A stretch of 64,000 nt of DNA from NCBI RefSeq assembly GCF_000026225.1, contig NC_011740.1, forward strand, positions 3,100,001 to 3,164,000, written 5' to 3'. The position numbers and the translations under genes were made by a program. The notes beneath the pieces are model-generated. The model saw nothing but the letters and a program-made list of their open reading frames with translations. It had not been told where the DNA came from and searched no databases. Source of the DNA: Escherichia fergusonii ATCC 35469. GTDB taxonomy: Bacteria > Pseudomonadota > Gammaproteobacteria > Enterobacterales > Enterobacteriaceae. This document shows, piece after piece, positions 37,061-46,956 of the stretch (positions within the stretch are counted from its first letter, which is position 1; each line of letters starts with the position of its first letter).

Positions 37061-38350
37061 ATGAAAGGCACTATCTTCGCCGTAGCGTTGAACCATCGCA
37101 GCCAGCTTGATGCATGGCAGGAAGCGTTCCAGCAATCCCCCTACAAAGCCCCGCCTAAAACTGCAGTCTGGTTTATTAAACCGCGCAATACGGTGATTAG
37201 TAGCGGTGAGCCGATTCCCTTTCCGCAGGGTGAAAAGGTACTGAGCGGTGCGACAGTTGCGCTGATTGTGGGAAAAAAGGCGACGAAAGTACGCGAAGAA
37301 GATGCGGCAGAGTACATCGCCGGATACGCGCTGGCTAATGACGTCAGCCTGCCGGAAGAGAGCTTTTACCGCCCGGCAATCAAAGCAAAATGTCGTGATG
37401 GATTCTGCCCCATTGGCGAAACCGTGGCTCTCAGCAATGTCGATAATCTGACCATCTATACCGAGATCAACGGGCGTCCTGCCGATCACTGGAATACCGC
37501 CGATTTACAACGTAACGCCGCACAGTTGCTGAGCGCCCTCAGCGAATTTGCCACACTAAATCCTGGCGATGCCATTCTGCTCGGCACGCCACAGGCGCGC
37601 GTGGAAATACAGCCAGGCGATCGCGTTCGTGTTCTCGCAGAAGGTTTCCCGCCGCTGGAAAATCCGGTAGTGGACGAACATGAAGTGACCACGCACAAGA
37701 GCTTCCCAACGCAGCCACACCCGCACGGCACGCTGTTTGCCCTCGGCCTGAACTACGCCGACCACGCCAGCGAACTGGAATTTAAACCACCGGAAGAGCC
37801 GCTGGTGTTCCTGAAAGCGCCGAATACCCTCACTGGCGATAACCAGACCTCCGTGCGCCCGAACAATATTGAATACATGCACTACGAAGCGGAGCTGGTG
37901 GTGGTGATTGGCAAGCAGGCGCGTTACGTCAGCGAAGCCGATGCTATGGATTATGTCGCGGGCTACACCGTGTGTAACGACTACGCCATTCGCGACTATC
38001 TGGAAAACTACTACCGCCCTAACCTGCGGGTAAAAAGCCGCGACGGACTGACGCCGATGCTTTCAACCATCGTGCCGAAAGAGGCGATCCCGAACCCGCA
38101 TAATCTGCCCCTTCGCACCTTCGTCAACGGCGAGTTACGCCAGCAAGGCACCACCGCCGATCTGATCTTCAGCGTGCCTTTCCTGATCGCCTATTTAAGC
38201 GAATTTATGACCCTGAATCCGGGCGACATGATCGCCACCGGCACACCAAAAGGCTTATCTGACGTGGTGCCTGGCGATGAAGTAGTGGTGGAAGTAGAAG
38301 GCGTGGGCCGCCTGGTGAACCGAATTGTGAGTGAGGATACAGCGAAATGA
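37061..38350 (+). CDS. hpaG: HpaG, OPET decarboxylase / HHDD isomerase (bifunctional)
   Basis: A 429-residue protein made of two tandem fumarylacetoacetase-like domains (repeats ...EEDAAEYIAGYALANDVS and ...EADAMDYVAGYTVCNDYA). It decarboxylates 5-oxopent-3-ene-1,2,5-tricarboxylate and isomerises the product in the homoprotocatechuate meta-cleavage route. ATG 37061 follows TGAGGAGTGGTA. Overlaps hpaE by four bases (ATGA). Confidence 0.96.
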   Translation: MKGTIFAVALNHRSQLDAWQEAFQQSPYKAPPKTAVWFIKPRNTVISSGEPIPFPQGEKVLSGATVALIVGKKATKVREEDAAEYIAGYALANDVSLPEESFYRPAIKAKCRDGFCPIGETVALSNVDNLTIYTEINGRPADHWNTADLQRNAAQLLSALSEFATLNPGDAILLGTPQARVEIQPGDRVRVLAEGFPPLENPVVDEHEVTTHKSFPTQPHPHGTLFALGLNYADHASELEFKPPEEPLVFLKAPNTLTGDNQTSVRPNNIEYMHYEAELVVVIGKQARYVSEADAMDYVAGYTVCNDYAIRDYLENYYRPNLRVKSRDGLTPMLSTIVPKEAIPNPHNLPLRTFVNGELRQQGTTADLIFSVPFLIAYLSEFMTLNPGDMIATGTPKGLSDVVPGDEVVVEVEGVGRLVNRIVSEDTAK

Positions 38351-39813
38351 AAAAAGTAAATCATTGGATCAACGGCAAAAATGTTGCAGGTAACGACTAC
38401 TTCCAGACTACTAATCCAGCAACGGGTGAAGTGCTGGCGGATGTGGCCTCTGGCGGTGAAGCGGAGATCAATCAGGCGGTAGCGGCAGCGAAAGAGGCGT
38501 TCCCGAAATGGGCCAATCTGCCGATGAAAGAGCGTGCGCGACTGATGCGCCGTCTGGGCGATCTGATCGACCAGAACGTGCCAGAGATCGCCGCGATGGA
38601 AACCGCTGACACGGGCCTGCCGATCCATCAGACCAAAAATGTGTTGATCCCACGCGCTTCTCACAACTTTGAATTTTTCGCGGAAGTCTGCCAGCAGATG
38701 AACGGCAAAACCTATCCGGTTGATGACAAGATGCTCAACTACACACTGGTGCAGCCGGTGGGCGTTTGTGCGCTGGTGTCACCGTGGAACGTGCCATTTA
38801 TGACCGCCACCTGGAAGGTCGCGCCGTGTCTGGCGCTGGGCAATACCGCAGTGCTGAAAATGTCGGAACTCTCCCCGCTGACCGCTGACCGCCTGGGTGA
38901 GCTGGCGCTGGAAGCCGGTATTCCGGCGGGCGTGCTGAACGTGGTACAGGGCTACGGCGCAACCGCAGGCGATGCACTGGTCCGTCATCATGACGTACGT
39001 GCCGTGTCGTTCACCGGCGGTACGGCCACCGGGCGCAACATAATGAAAAACGCCGGGCTGAAAAAATACTCCATGGAACTGGGCGGTAAATCGCCGGTGC
39101 TGATTTTTGAAGATGCCGATATTGAGCGCGCGCTGGACGCCGCCCTGTTCACCATCTTCTCGATCAACGGCGAACGCTGCACCGCCGGTTCGCGCATCTT
39201 TATTCAGCAAAGCATCTACCCGGAATTTGTTAAACGCTTTGCCGAACGCGCCAACCGTCTGCGCGTGGGCGATCCAAACGATCCAAACACCCAGGTTGGG
39301 GCGCTTATCAGCCAACAGCACTGGGAAAAAGTCTCCGGCTATATCCGTCTCGGCATTGAAGAAGGCGCAACCCTGCTGGCGGGCGGCCCGGATAAACCGT
39401 CTGACCTGCCTGCACACCTGAAAGGCGGAAACTTCCTGCGCCCAACGGTGCTGGCAGACGTTGATAACCGTATGCGCGTCGCCCAGGAAGAAATTTTCGG
39501 GCCGGTCGCCTGCCTGCTGCCGTTTAAAGACGAAGCCGAAGGTCTTCGCCTGGCAAACGACGTGGAGTACGGCCTCGCGTCGTACATCTGGACACAGGAT
39601 GTCAGCAAAGTGTTACGCCTGGCGCGTGGCATCGAAGCGGGTATGGTGTTCGTCAACACCCAGAACGTGCGCGACCTGCGCCAGCCGTTTGGCGGCGTAA
39701 AAGCCTCCGGCACCGGGCGTGAAGGCGGTGAGTACAGCTTCGAAGTGTTCGCGGAAATGAAGAACGTCTGCATTTCCATGGGCGACCATCCAATTCCGAA
39801 ATGGGGAGTCTGA
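38347..39813 (+). CDS. hpaE: HpaE, 5-carboxymethyl-2-hydroxymuconate semialdehyde dehydrogenase
   Basis: A 488-residue NAD-dependent aldehyde dehydrogenase. Catalytic motifs SMELGGKSPVLIFEDAD (with Glu) and NGERCTAGSRIF (with the nucleophilic Cys). Oxidises the ring-cleavage product CHMS. Translationally coupled to hpaG and one base from hpaD. Confidence 0.97.
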   Translation: MKKVNHWINGKNVAGNDYFQTTNPATGEVLADVASGGEAEINQAVAAAKEAFPKWANLPMKERARLMRRLGDLIDQNVPEIAAMETADTGLPIHQTKNVLIPRASHNFEFFAEVCQQMNGKTYPVDDKMLNYTLVQPVGVCALVSPWNVPFMTATWKVAPCLALGNTAVLKMSELSPLTADRLGELALEAGIPAGVLNVVQGYGATAGDALVRHHDVRAVSFTGGTATGRNIMKNAGLKKYSMELGGKSPVLIFEDADIERALDAALFTIFSINGERCTAGSRIFIQQSIYPEFVKRFAERANRLRVGDPNDPNTQVGALISQQHWEKVSGYIRLGIEEGATLLAGGPDKPSDLPAHLKGGNFLRPTVLADVDNRMRVAQEEIFGPVACLLPFKDEAEGLRLANDVEYGLASYIWTQDVSKVLRLARGIEAGMVFVNTQNVRDLRQPFGGVKASGTGREGGEYSFEVFAEMKNVCISMGDHPIPKWGV

Positions 39814-39814
39814 T

Positions 39815-40666
39815 ATGGGTAAGTTAGCGTTAGCCGCCAAGATCACGCACGTACCGTCGATGTATCTCTCTGAACTACCAGGGAAAAACCACGGCTGTCG
39901 CCAGGGCGCGATCGACGGGCATAAAGAGATCAGCAAGCGTTGCCGGGAAATGGGCGTCGATACCATTATCGTTTTCGATACCCACTGGCTGGTGAACAGT
40001 GCTTATCACATCAACTGTGCAGACCATTTTGAAGGCGTCTACACCAGTAACGAGCTGCCGCATTTTATCCGCGATATGACCTACAACTACGAGGGCAACC
40101 CGGAGTTAGGACAGCTAATTGCTGATGAAGCATTAAAACTCGGCGTGCGGGCAAAAGCGCACAACATTCCCAGTCTGAAACTGGAATACGGCACGCTGGT
40201 GCCAATGCGTTACATGAATGAAGACAAGCACTTCAAAGTGGTCTCCATCTCCGCATTCTGTACTGTCCATGATTTTGCCGACAGCCGCAAGCTGGGCGAA
40301 GCGATTCTGAAAGCGATCGAACAATACGACGGCACCGTGGCGGTCCTTGCCAGCGGTTCGTTATCGCACCGCTTTATTGACGATCAGCGTGCGGAAGAAG
40401 GGATGAACAGCTACACCCGCGAGTTCGACCGCCAGATGGACGAGCGCGTGGTTAAGCTGTGGCGCGAAGGCCAGTTCAAAGAGTTCTGCAATATGCTGCC
40501 GGAGTATGCCGACTACTGCTACGGCGAAGGCAATATGCACGACACGGTGATGCTGCTGGGGATGCTTGGCTGGGATAAATACGATGGCAAGGTGGAGTTT
40601 ATTACCGAGCTGTTCCCAAGCTCTGGCACCGGTCAGGTTAACGCTGTTTTCCCGCTGCCCGCATAA
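39815..40666 (+). CDS. hpaD: HpaD, homoprotocatechuate 2,3-dioxygenase
   Basis: A 283-residue extradiol ring-cleavage dioxygenase of the LigB superfamily. N-terminal metal-binding LSELPGKNHGCRQGAIDGHK and FDTHWLVNS segments. Opens the ring of 3,4-dihydroxyphenylacetate. Follows hpaE with a GGGGAG ribosome site inside the hpaE end. Confidence 0.96.
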   Translation: MGKLALAAKITHVPSMYLSELPGKNHGCRQGAIDGHKEISKRCREMGVDTIIVFDTHWLVNSAYHINCADHFEGVYTSNELPHFIRDMTYNYEGNPELGQLIADEALKLGVRAKAHNIPSLKLEYGTLVPMRYMNEDKHFKVVSISAFCTVHDFADSRKLGEAILKAIEQYDGTVAVLASGSLSHRFIDDQRAEEGMNSYTREFDRQMDERVVKLWREGQFKEFCNMLPEYADYCYGEGNMHDTVMLLGMLGWDKYDGKVEFITELFPSSGTGQVNAVFPLPA

Positions 40667-40675
40667 GGAACCACC

Positions 40676-41056
40676 ATGCCGCACTTTATCGTGGAATGTA
40701 CCGAAAATATCCGTGAAGAAGCCCGCTTACCTGAGCTGTTTGCCAGTGTTAACACCGCACTGGCGGCGACGGGGATTTTTCCGCTTGGGGGAATACGTAG
40801 CCGGGCGCACTGGATCGATACCTGGCAAATGGCTGATGGCAAGCACGATTACGCCTTTGTGCATATGACGCTAAAAATCGGCAGCGGGCGCAGTCTGGAA
40901 AGCCGTCAGGAAGTGGGCGAAATGCTGTTTGATCTGATTAAAACGCACTTCGCCTCACTGATGGAGAGCCGTTACCTGGCGCTTTCATTTGAGCTTGCAG
41001 AGCTGCACCCAACGTTGAATTTCAAACAGAACAACGTACACGCGTTGTTTAAATAA
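40676..41056 (+). CDS. hpaF: HpaF, 5-carboxymethyl-2-hydroxymuconate isomerase
   Basis: A 126-residue small isomerase of the tautomerase superfamily, with proline after the initiator methionine (MPHFIVECTENI), the catalytic base of the family. Interconverts CHM in the HPA pathway. RBS AAGGAACCACC. Confidence 0.95.
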   Translation: MPHFIVECTENIREEARLPELFASVNTALAATGIFPLGGIRSRAHWIDTWQMADGKHDYAFVHMTLKIGSGRSLESRQEVGEMLFDLIKTHFASLMESRYLALSFELAELHPTLNFKQNNVHALFK

Positions 41057-41074
41057 ATTTGCACCAGCTTCCAG

Positions 41075-41104
41075 GCCGGATGATAAGGCGCAGCCGCATC
41101 CGGC
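41075..41104. repeat. REP element between hpaF and hpaH
   Basis: GCCGGATGATAAGGCGCAGCCGCATCCGGC, a canonical REP hairpin inside the hpa operon. May modulate mRNA stability or polarity. Confidence 0.85.
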
Positions 41105-41123
41105 AATGCCACAGGATATCGCT

Positions 41124-41927
41124 ATGTTCGATAAACACACCCACACCCTGATCGCCCAGCGTCTGGATCAGGCAGAAAAACAGCGCGAACAGATCCGCGC
41201 GATCTCCCTCGATTACCCGGAGATCACCATCGAAGACGCCTACGCAGTACAGCGCGAATGGGTCCGCCTGAAAATTGCCGAAGGCCGCACGCTGAAAGGC
41301 CACAAAATCGGCCTGACCTCGAAAGCGATGCAGGCCAGCTCGCAGATCAGCGAACCCGACTACGGTGCCCTGCTGGATGACATGTTCTTCCACGATGGCA
41401 GCGATATCCCGACCGATCGCTTTATCGTGCCGCGCATCGAAGTGGAGCTGGCTTTCGTGCTGGCAAAACCGCTGCGTGGGCCAAACTGCACGCTGTTCGA
41501 CGTTTACAACGCCACGGACTATGTGATCCCGGCGTTGGAGTTGATCGACGCTCGCTGCCACAACATCGATCCAGAAACCCAGCGCCCGCGCAAAGTGTTC
41601 GACACTATTTCCGATAACGCCGCCAATGCCGGGGTGATCCTCGGCGGTCGTCCTATCAAACCTGACGAACTGGATCTGCGTTGGATCTCCGCCCTGATGT
41701 ATCGCAATGGCGTGATTGAAGAAACCGGCGTCGCTGCTGGTGTGCTAAATCATCCGGCAAACGGCGTGGCCTGGCTGGCGAACAAACTCGCACCGTATGA
41801 CGTACAACTGGAAGCCGGACAAATCATTCTCGGCGGCTCGTTCACCCGACCGGTTCCGGCGCGTAAAGGCGACACCTTTCACGTCGATTACGGCAACATG
41901 GGTTCCATTAGCTGCCGCTTTGTTTAA
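41124..41927 (+). CDS. hpaH: HpaH, 2-oxo-hept-4-ene-1,7-dioate hydratase
   Basis: A 267-residue hydratase of the MhpD/HpcG family from ATG 41124 (MFDKHTHTLIAQRL; a longer upstream frame starts inside the REP and is less likely). Contains GHKIGLTSKAMQ and PRIEVELAFVLAKPL motifs. Adds water to the oxo-heptenedioate before aldol cleavage by HpaI. Confidence 0.95.
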   Translation: MFDKHTHTLIAQRLDQAEKQREQIRAISLDYPEITIEDAYAVQREWVRLKIAEGRTLKGHKIGLTSKAMQASSQISEPDYGALLDDMFFHDGSDIPTDRFIVPRIEVELAFVLAKPLRGPNCTLFDVYNATDYVIPALELIDARCHNIDPETQRPRKVFDTISDNAANAGVILGGRPIKPDELDLRWISALMYRNGVIEETGVAAGVLNHPANGVAWLANKLAPYDVQLEAGQIILGGSFTRPVPARKGDTFHVDYGNMGSISCRFV

Positions 41928-41937
41928 GGAGAGAACG

Positions 41938-42726
41938 ATGGAAAACAGCTTTAAAGCGGCGCTGAAAGCAGGCCGACCACAGATCGGATTATGGCTGGGG
42001 CTGAGTAGTAGCTACAGTGCAGAGTTACTGGCCGGAGCAGGATTCGACTGGTTGTTGATAGACGGTGAACACGCGCCGAATAACGTGCAAACAGTGCTCA
42101 CCCAGCTACAGGCGATTGCGCCCTACCCCAGCCAGCCGGTAGTACGTCCGTCGTGGAACGATCCGGTGCAAATCAAACAACTGCTGGACGTCGGCACACA
42201 AACCTTACTGGTGCCGATGGTACAAAACGCCGACGAAGCCCGTGAAGCGGTACGCGCCACCCGTTATCCCCCCGCCGGTATTCGTGGTGTGGGCAGTGCG
42301 CTGGCACGCGCCTCACGCTGGAATCGCATTCCTGATTACCTGCAAAAAGCCAATGATCAAATGTGCGTGCTGGTGCAGATCGAAACGCGTGAGGCAATGA
42401 AGAACCTACCGCAGATTCTGGACGTGGAAGGTGTCGACGGCGTGTTTATCGGCCCGGCGGATCTGAGCGCCGATATGGGTTATGCCGGTAATCCGCAGCA
42501 CCCGGAAGTGCAGGCCGCGATTGAACAGGCGATCGTGCAGATCCGTGAAGCGGGCAAAGCGCCGGGGATCCTGATCGCCAATGAGCAACTGGCAAAACGC
42601 TATCTGGAACTGGGCGCGCTGTTTGTCGCCGTCGGCGTTGACACCACCCTGCTCGCCCGCGCCGCCGAAGCACTGGCAGCACGGTTTGGCGCGCAGGCCA
42701 CGACCGTGAAGCCCGGCGTGTATTAA
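41938..42726 (+). CDS. hpaI: HpaI, 4-hydroxy-2-oxo-heptane-1,7-dioate aldolase
   Basis: A 262-residue class II pyruvate aldolase. DGEHAPNN metal/base region at ~43, the QIETREAM metal-binding Glu and FIGPADLS. Splits HHED into pyruvate and succinate semialdehyde. ATG 41938 follows AAGGAGAGAACG, ~10 bp after hpaH; the longer frame upstream is overlapped by hpaH and is not used. Confidence 0.96.
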   Translation: MENSFKAALKAGRPQIGLWLGLSSSYSAELLAGAGFDWLLIDGEHAPNNVQTVLTQLQAIAPYPSQPVVRPSWNDPVQIKQLLDVGTQTLLVPMVQNADEAREAVRATRYPPAGIRGVGSALARASRWNRIPDYLQKANDQMCVLVQIETREAMKNLPQILDVEGVDGVFIGPADLSADMGYAGNPQHPEVQAAIEQAIVQIREAGKAPGILIANEQLAKRYLELGALFVAVGVDTTLLARAAEALAARFGAQATTVKPGVY

Positions 42727-42727
42727 T

Positions 42728-42800
42728 GCCGGATGCGCTGCGCTTATCCAGCCTACACGCGCACCAAACCGTAGGCCGGATAAGGCGTTTGTGCTGCATC
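42728..42800. repeat. BIME (REP pair) between hpaI and hpaX
   Basis: GCCGGATGCGCTGCGCTTATCC followed by inverted GGCCGGATAAGGCG...CTGCATC, a REP pair in opposite orientation. It separates the catabolic operon from hpaX. Confidence 0.8.
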
Positions 42801-42849
42801 TGCCATAAACCTTGTCGTACCCTACAAAAATCCCATTAGAGGAAGAAAA

Positions 42850-44226
42850 ATGAGCGACACCTCACCTGCCATACCGGAAAGTATCGATCCGGCGAATCAG
42901 CATAAAGCGCTGACTGCCGGACAACAGGCGGTTATTAAGAAGTTGTTTCGCCGCCTAATCATCTTTCTGTTCGTGCTGTTTATCTTCTCGTTCCTTGATC
43001 GCATCAACATCGGCTTTGCCGGACTGACGATGGGGCGCGACCTCGGTCTGAGCGCCACCATGTTTGGCCTCGCCACCACCCTGTTCTACGCCGCTTACGT
43101 CATCTTCGGCATTCCCAGCAACATTATGCTGAGTATTGTCGGTGCGCGACGCTGGATCGCCACCATAATGGTGCTTTGGGGCATCGCCTCTACTGCCACC
43201 ATGTTTGCCACTGGCCCCACCAGCTTATACGTACTGCGTATACTGGTTGGCATTACCGAAGCCGGTTTCCTGCCTGGCATTCTGCTGTATTTAACCTTCT
43301 GGTTTCCGGCCTACTTCCGCGCCCGTGCCAACGCCTTGTTTATGGTGGCAATGCCGGTAACGACAGCGTTGGGATCTATCGTTTCCGGCTACATTTTGTC
43401 GCTGGATGGCGTATTGGCACTAAAAGGCTGGCAGTGGCTGTTTTTGCTGGAAGGCTTCCCGTCGGTATTACTCGGCGTCATGGTGTGGTTCTGGCTTGAT
43501 GACTCACCGGATAAAGCTAAGTGGCTGACGAAAGAAGACAAAAAATGCCTGCAAGAGATGATGGATAACGATCGTCTGACGCTGGTGCAGCCAGAGGGAG
43601 CCATCAGCCACCACGCCATGCAACAACGCAGCATGTGGCGGGAGATCTTCACTCCGGTGGTGATGATGTATACCCTGGCGTATTTCTGCCTGACCAACAC
43701 ACTTAGTGCGATCAGCATCTGGACACCGCAGATCCTGCAAAGCTTTAATCAGGGCAGCAGTAATATCACCATCGGTCTGCTGGCGGCCGTACCGCAGATT
43801 TGTACCATTCTCGGGATGATCTACTGGAGCCGTCACTCAGATCGCTGCCAGGAACGAAGGCACCACACCGCCCTTCCTTATTTGTTCGCGGCCGCAGGTT
43901 GGTTACTGGCTTCGGCAACTGATCACAATATGATCCAGATGCTGGGGATCATTATGGCTTCGACCGGATCATTCAGCGCAATGGCAATTTTCTGGACAAC
44001 ACCGGATCAGTCCATCAGCCTGCGGGCACGCGCGATCGGTATTGCGGTGATCAACGCTACTGGCAATATCGGTTCGGCTCTGAGTCCGTTTATGATCGGC
44101 TGGCTGAAAGATCTGACCGGCAGCTTTAACAGTGGATTGTGGTTTGTTGCCGCGCTGCTGGTGATTGGTGCGGGGATTATCTGGGCGATTCCAATGCAGT
44201 CCTCCCGTCCGCGAGCGACCCCATAA
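42850..44226 (+). CDS. hpaX: HpaX, 4-hydroxyphenylacetate transporter
   Basis: A 458-residue MFS carrier of the ACS family with about 12 transmembrane segments (FSFLDRINIGFAGLTMGRDLG, GITEAGFLPGILLYLTFWFPAYFRARANALF). RBS AGAGGAAGAAAA. Probably imports 4-HPA and related aromatic acids. Followed 9 bp later by hpaA. Confidence 0.94.
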   Translation: MSDTSPAIPESIDPANQHKALTAGQQAVIKKLFRRLIIFLFVLFIFSFLDRINIGFAGLTMGRDLGLSATMFGLATTLFYAAYVIFGIPSNIMLSIVGARRWIATIMVLWGIASTATMFATGPTSLYVLRILVGITEAGFLPGILLYLTFWFPAYFRARANALFMVAMPVTTALGSIVSGYILSLDGVLALKGWQWLFLLEGFPSVLLGVMVWFWLDDSPDKAKWLTKEDKKCLQEMMDNDRLTLVQPEGAISHHAMQQRSMWREIFTPVVMMYTLAYFCLTNTLSAISIWTPQILQSFNQGSSNITIGLLAAVPQICTILGMIYWSRHSDRCQERRHHTALPYLFAAAGWLLASATDHNMIQMLGIIMASTGSFSAMAIFWTTPDQSISLRARAIGIAVINATGNIGSALSPFMIGWLKDLTGSFNSGLWFVAALLVIGAGIIWAIPMQSSRPRATP

Positions 44227-44235
44227 GGAACGACG

Positions 44236-45126
44236 ATGTGCGATAGTCAGATTGCCAATATTGATATCAGCAAAGAGTATGATGAAAGCCTGGGCACGGA
44301 CGATGTGCATTATCAGTCGTTCGCCCGCATGGCGGCCTTTTTTGGCCGCCATATGCTGCCACATCGTCACGAACAGTACTTTCAGATGCATTTCCTCAAT
44401 AGCGGACAGATTGAGCTACAGCTTGACGATCATCGCTACTCGGTGGAAGCGCCCCTGTTTGTCCTGACGCCGCCGTCAGTACCTCATGCGTTTATTACGG
44501 AGTCTGACGCCGACGGTCATGTGTTGACGGTACGGGAAGATCTAATCTGGCCCCTGCTGGAAGTTCTTTATCCAGGCTCTCGGGAAACCTTCGGCCTGCC
44601 GGGGATTTGCCTGTCACTGGCAGATAAACCCGACGAACTGGCGGCGCTGGAACACTATTGGCAACTGATAGAGCGGGAATCGGTGGAACAACTGCCTGGA
44701 CGGGAACACACCCTGACGCTACTGGCACAGGCAGTGTTCACCCTACTGCTGCGTAACGCAAAACTCGACGACCATGCCGCCAGCGGGATGCGCGGGGAAT
44801 TAAAACTGTTCCAGCGTTTTCATATGCTGATTGAAAGCCATTTTCATCAGCACTGGACAGTTCCTGATTACGCTAACGAACTGCATATCACCGAATCACG
44901 ACTCACGGACATCTGCCGTCGCTTTGCCAACCGTCCGCCAAAACGGTTGATTTTCGACAGACAGCTGCGAGAAGCCAAGCGGCTGCTGCTGTTTTCTGAT
45001 AACGCCGTGAACAATATTGCCTGGCAACTCGGTTTTAAAGATCCGGCTTATTTTGCCCGCTTTTTTAATCGCTTAGTCGGTTGCTCGCCCAGTGCTTATC
45101 GCGCCAAAAAAGTACCTGTCACGTGA
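44236..45126 (+). CDS. hpaA: HpaA, AraC/XylS-family activator of hpaBC
   Basis: A 296-residue regulator with cupin-like N-terminus (HRHEQYFQMHFLNSGQIELQLDDHRYSVEAP) and AraC HTH (VPDYANELHITESRLTDICRRF, WQLGFKDPAYFARFFNRLVGCSP). Activates the hydroxylase operon hpaBC in response to 4-HPA. The ~250 bp after it holds the hpaB promoter with no gene. Confidence 0.95.
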   Translation: MCDSQIANIDISKEYDESLGTDDVHYQSFARMAAFFGRHMLPHRHEQYFQMHFLNSGQIELQLDDHRYSVEAPLFVLTPPSVPHAFITESDADGHVLTVREDLIWPLLEVLYPGSRETFGLPGICLSLADKPDELAALEHYWQLIERESVEQLPGREHTLTLLAQAVFTLLLRNAKLDDHAASGMRGELKLFQRFHMLIESHFHQHWTVPDYANELHITESRLTDICRRFANRPPKRLIFDRQLREAKRLLLFSDNAVNNIAWQLGFKDPAYFARFFNRLVGCSPSAYRAKKVPVT

Positions 45127-45376
45127 AAAACCCTTAGCCTTAATGGGAAACCAGGCACCACCTGCTATTCCCCTTTCTCCGCCTGGAGCAAGGGGATTGA
45201 GTAACGTCAAAAATCGCTAAAAGCGACCTCGATCACAAAACCGTACCCTACCTGAAAAGTACCAGCCATTGTCCCAAAAGTCTCTTCCCGTAATCGCCCC
45301 TGCAAGCTTCAATTGAATAACAAAAACAACACACAAAATTAACAATCGTATTCCGATTAATACTGTAGAGGTCGAC
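45127..45376 (+). promoter_or_regulatory. hpaBC promoter region
   Basis: A 250-bp noncoding gap between hpaA and hpaB. A TCGATCACA half-site (~45230) could be a weak CRP half. An AGAGG ribosome site precedes hpaB. No clear HpaA operator is recognised. Confidence 0.4.
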
Positions 45377-46939
45377 ATGAAACCAGAAGATTTCCGCGCC
45401 AGTACCCAACGTCCGTTCACCGGGGAAGAGTATCTAAAAAGCCTGCAGGATGGTCGCGAGATCTATATCTATGGCGAGCGAGTGAAAGACGTCACCACTC
45501 ATCCGGCATTTCGTAATGCGGCAGCGTCTGTTGCCCAATTGTACGACGCGCTGCACAAACCGGAGATGCAGGACTCTCTGTGCTGGAACACCGACACCGG
45601 CAGCGGCGGCTATACCCATAAATTCTTCCGCGTGGCGAAAAGTGCCGACGACCTGCGCCAGCAACGCGACGCCATCGCTGAGTGGTCACGCCTGAGCTAT
45701 GGCTGGATGGGCCGCACCCCAGACTACAAAGCCGCTTTCGGTTGCGCACTGGGCGCGAATCCGGGCTTTTACGGTCAGTTCGAGCAGAACGCCCGTAACT
45801 GGTACACACGTATCCAGGAAACTGGCCTCTACTTTAACCACGCGATTGTTAACCCACCGATCGATCGTCATTTGCCGACCGATAAAGTGAAAGACGTTTA
45901 CATCAAGCTGGAAAAAGAGACTGACGCCGGGATTATCGTCAGCGGTGCGAAAGTGGTTGCCACCAACTCGGCGCTGACTCACTACAACATGATTGGCTTC
46001 GGCTCAGCACAAGTGATGGGTGAAAACCCGGACTTCGCACTGATGTTCGTTGCACCAATGGATGCCGATGGTGTGAAATTAATCTCCCGCGCCTCTTATG
46101 AGATGGTCGCGGGCGCTACCGGCTCGCCGTACGACTACCCGCTCTCCAGTCGCTTCGATGAGAACGATGCGATTCTGGTGATGGATAACGTGCTGATCCC
46201 ATGGGAAAACGTGCTGATCTACCGCGATTTTGATCGCTGTCGTCGCTGGACGATGGAAGGCGGTTTCGCCCGTATGTATCCGCTGCAAGCCTGTGTGCGC
46301 CTGGCAGTGAAACTCGACTTCATCACGGCACTGCTGAAAAAATCACTCGAATGTACCGGCACCCTGGAGTTCCGGGGCGTGCAGGCCGATCTCGGTGAAG
46401 TGGTGGCGTGGCGCAACACCTTCTGGGCATTGAGTGACTCGATGTGTTCAGAAGCGACGCCGTGGGTCAACGGGGCTTATTTACCGGATCATGCCGCACT
46501 GCAAACCTATCGCGTACTGGCACCAATGGCCTACGCGAAGATCAAAAACATTATCGAACGCAACGTTACCAGTGGCCTGATCTATCTCCCTTCCAGTGCC
46601 CGTGACCTGAACAATCCGCAGATCGACCAGTATCTGGCGAAGTATGTGCGCGGTTCGAACGGTATGGATCACGTCCAGCGCATCAAGATCCTCAAACTGA
46701 TGTGGGACGCCATTGGCAGCGAGTTTGGTGGTCGTCACGAACTGTATGAAATCAACTACTCCGGTAGCCAGGATGAGATTCGCCTGCAGTGTCTGCGCCA
46801 GGCACAAAGCTCCGGCAATATGGACAAGATGATGGCGATGGTTGATCGCTGCCTGTCGGAATACGACCAGAACGGCTGGACTGTGCCGCACCTGCACAAC
46901 AACGACGATATCAACATGCTGGATAAGCTGCTGAAATAA
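45377..46939 (+). CDS. hpaB: HpaB, 4-hydroxyphenylacetate 3-monooxygenase, oxygenase subunit
   Basis: A 520-residue FADH2-dependent hydroxylase. Flavin/substrate segments HYNMIGFGSAQVMGENPDFAL, NVLIPWENVLIYRD and the conserved RMYPLQACVRLAVK are present. Converts 4-HPA to 3,4-dihydroxyphenylacetate using flavin reduced by HpaC. hpaC follows after 17 bp. Confidence 0.97.
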   Translation: MKPEDFRASTQRPFTGEEYLKSLQDGREIYIYGERVKDVTTHPAFRNAAASVAQLYDALHKPEMQDSLCWNTDTGSGGYTHKFFRVAKSADDLRQQRDAIAEWSRLSYGWMGRTPDYKAAFGCALGANPGFYGQFEQNARNWYTRIQETGLYFNHAIVNPPIDRHLPTDKVKDVYIKLEKETDAGIIVSGAKVVATNSALTHYNMIGFGSAQVMGENPDFALMFVAPMDADGVKLISRASYEMVAGATGSPYDYPLSSRFDENDAILVMDNVLIPWENVLIYRDFDRCRRWTMEGGFARMYPLQACVRLAVKLDFITALLKKSLECTGTLEFRGVQADLGEVVAWRNTFWALSDSMCSEATPWVNGAYLPDHAALQTYRVLAPMAYAKIKNIIERNVTSGLIYLPSSARDLNNPQIDQYLAKYVRGSNGMDHVQRIKILKLMWDAIGSEFGGRHELYEINYSGSQDEIRLQCLRQAQSSGNMDKMMAMVDRCLSEYDQNGWTVPHLHNNDDINMLDKLLK

Positions 46940-46956
46940 CGCAGCGGGAGGTTAAG

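Noticed and set aside
41797..41937. N-terminal extension of hpaI in the same frame
   Set aside because: Lies within hpaH; the start at 41938 has an AAGGAGAG ribosome site and gives the family length.
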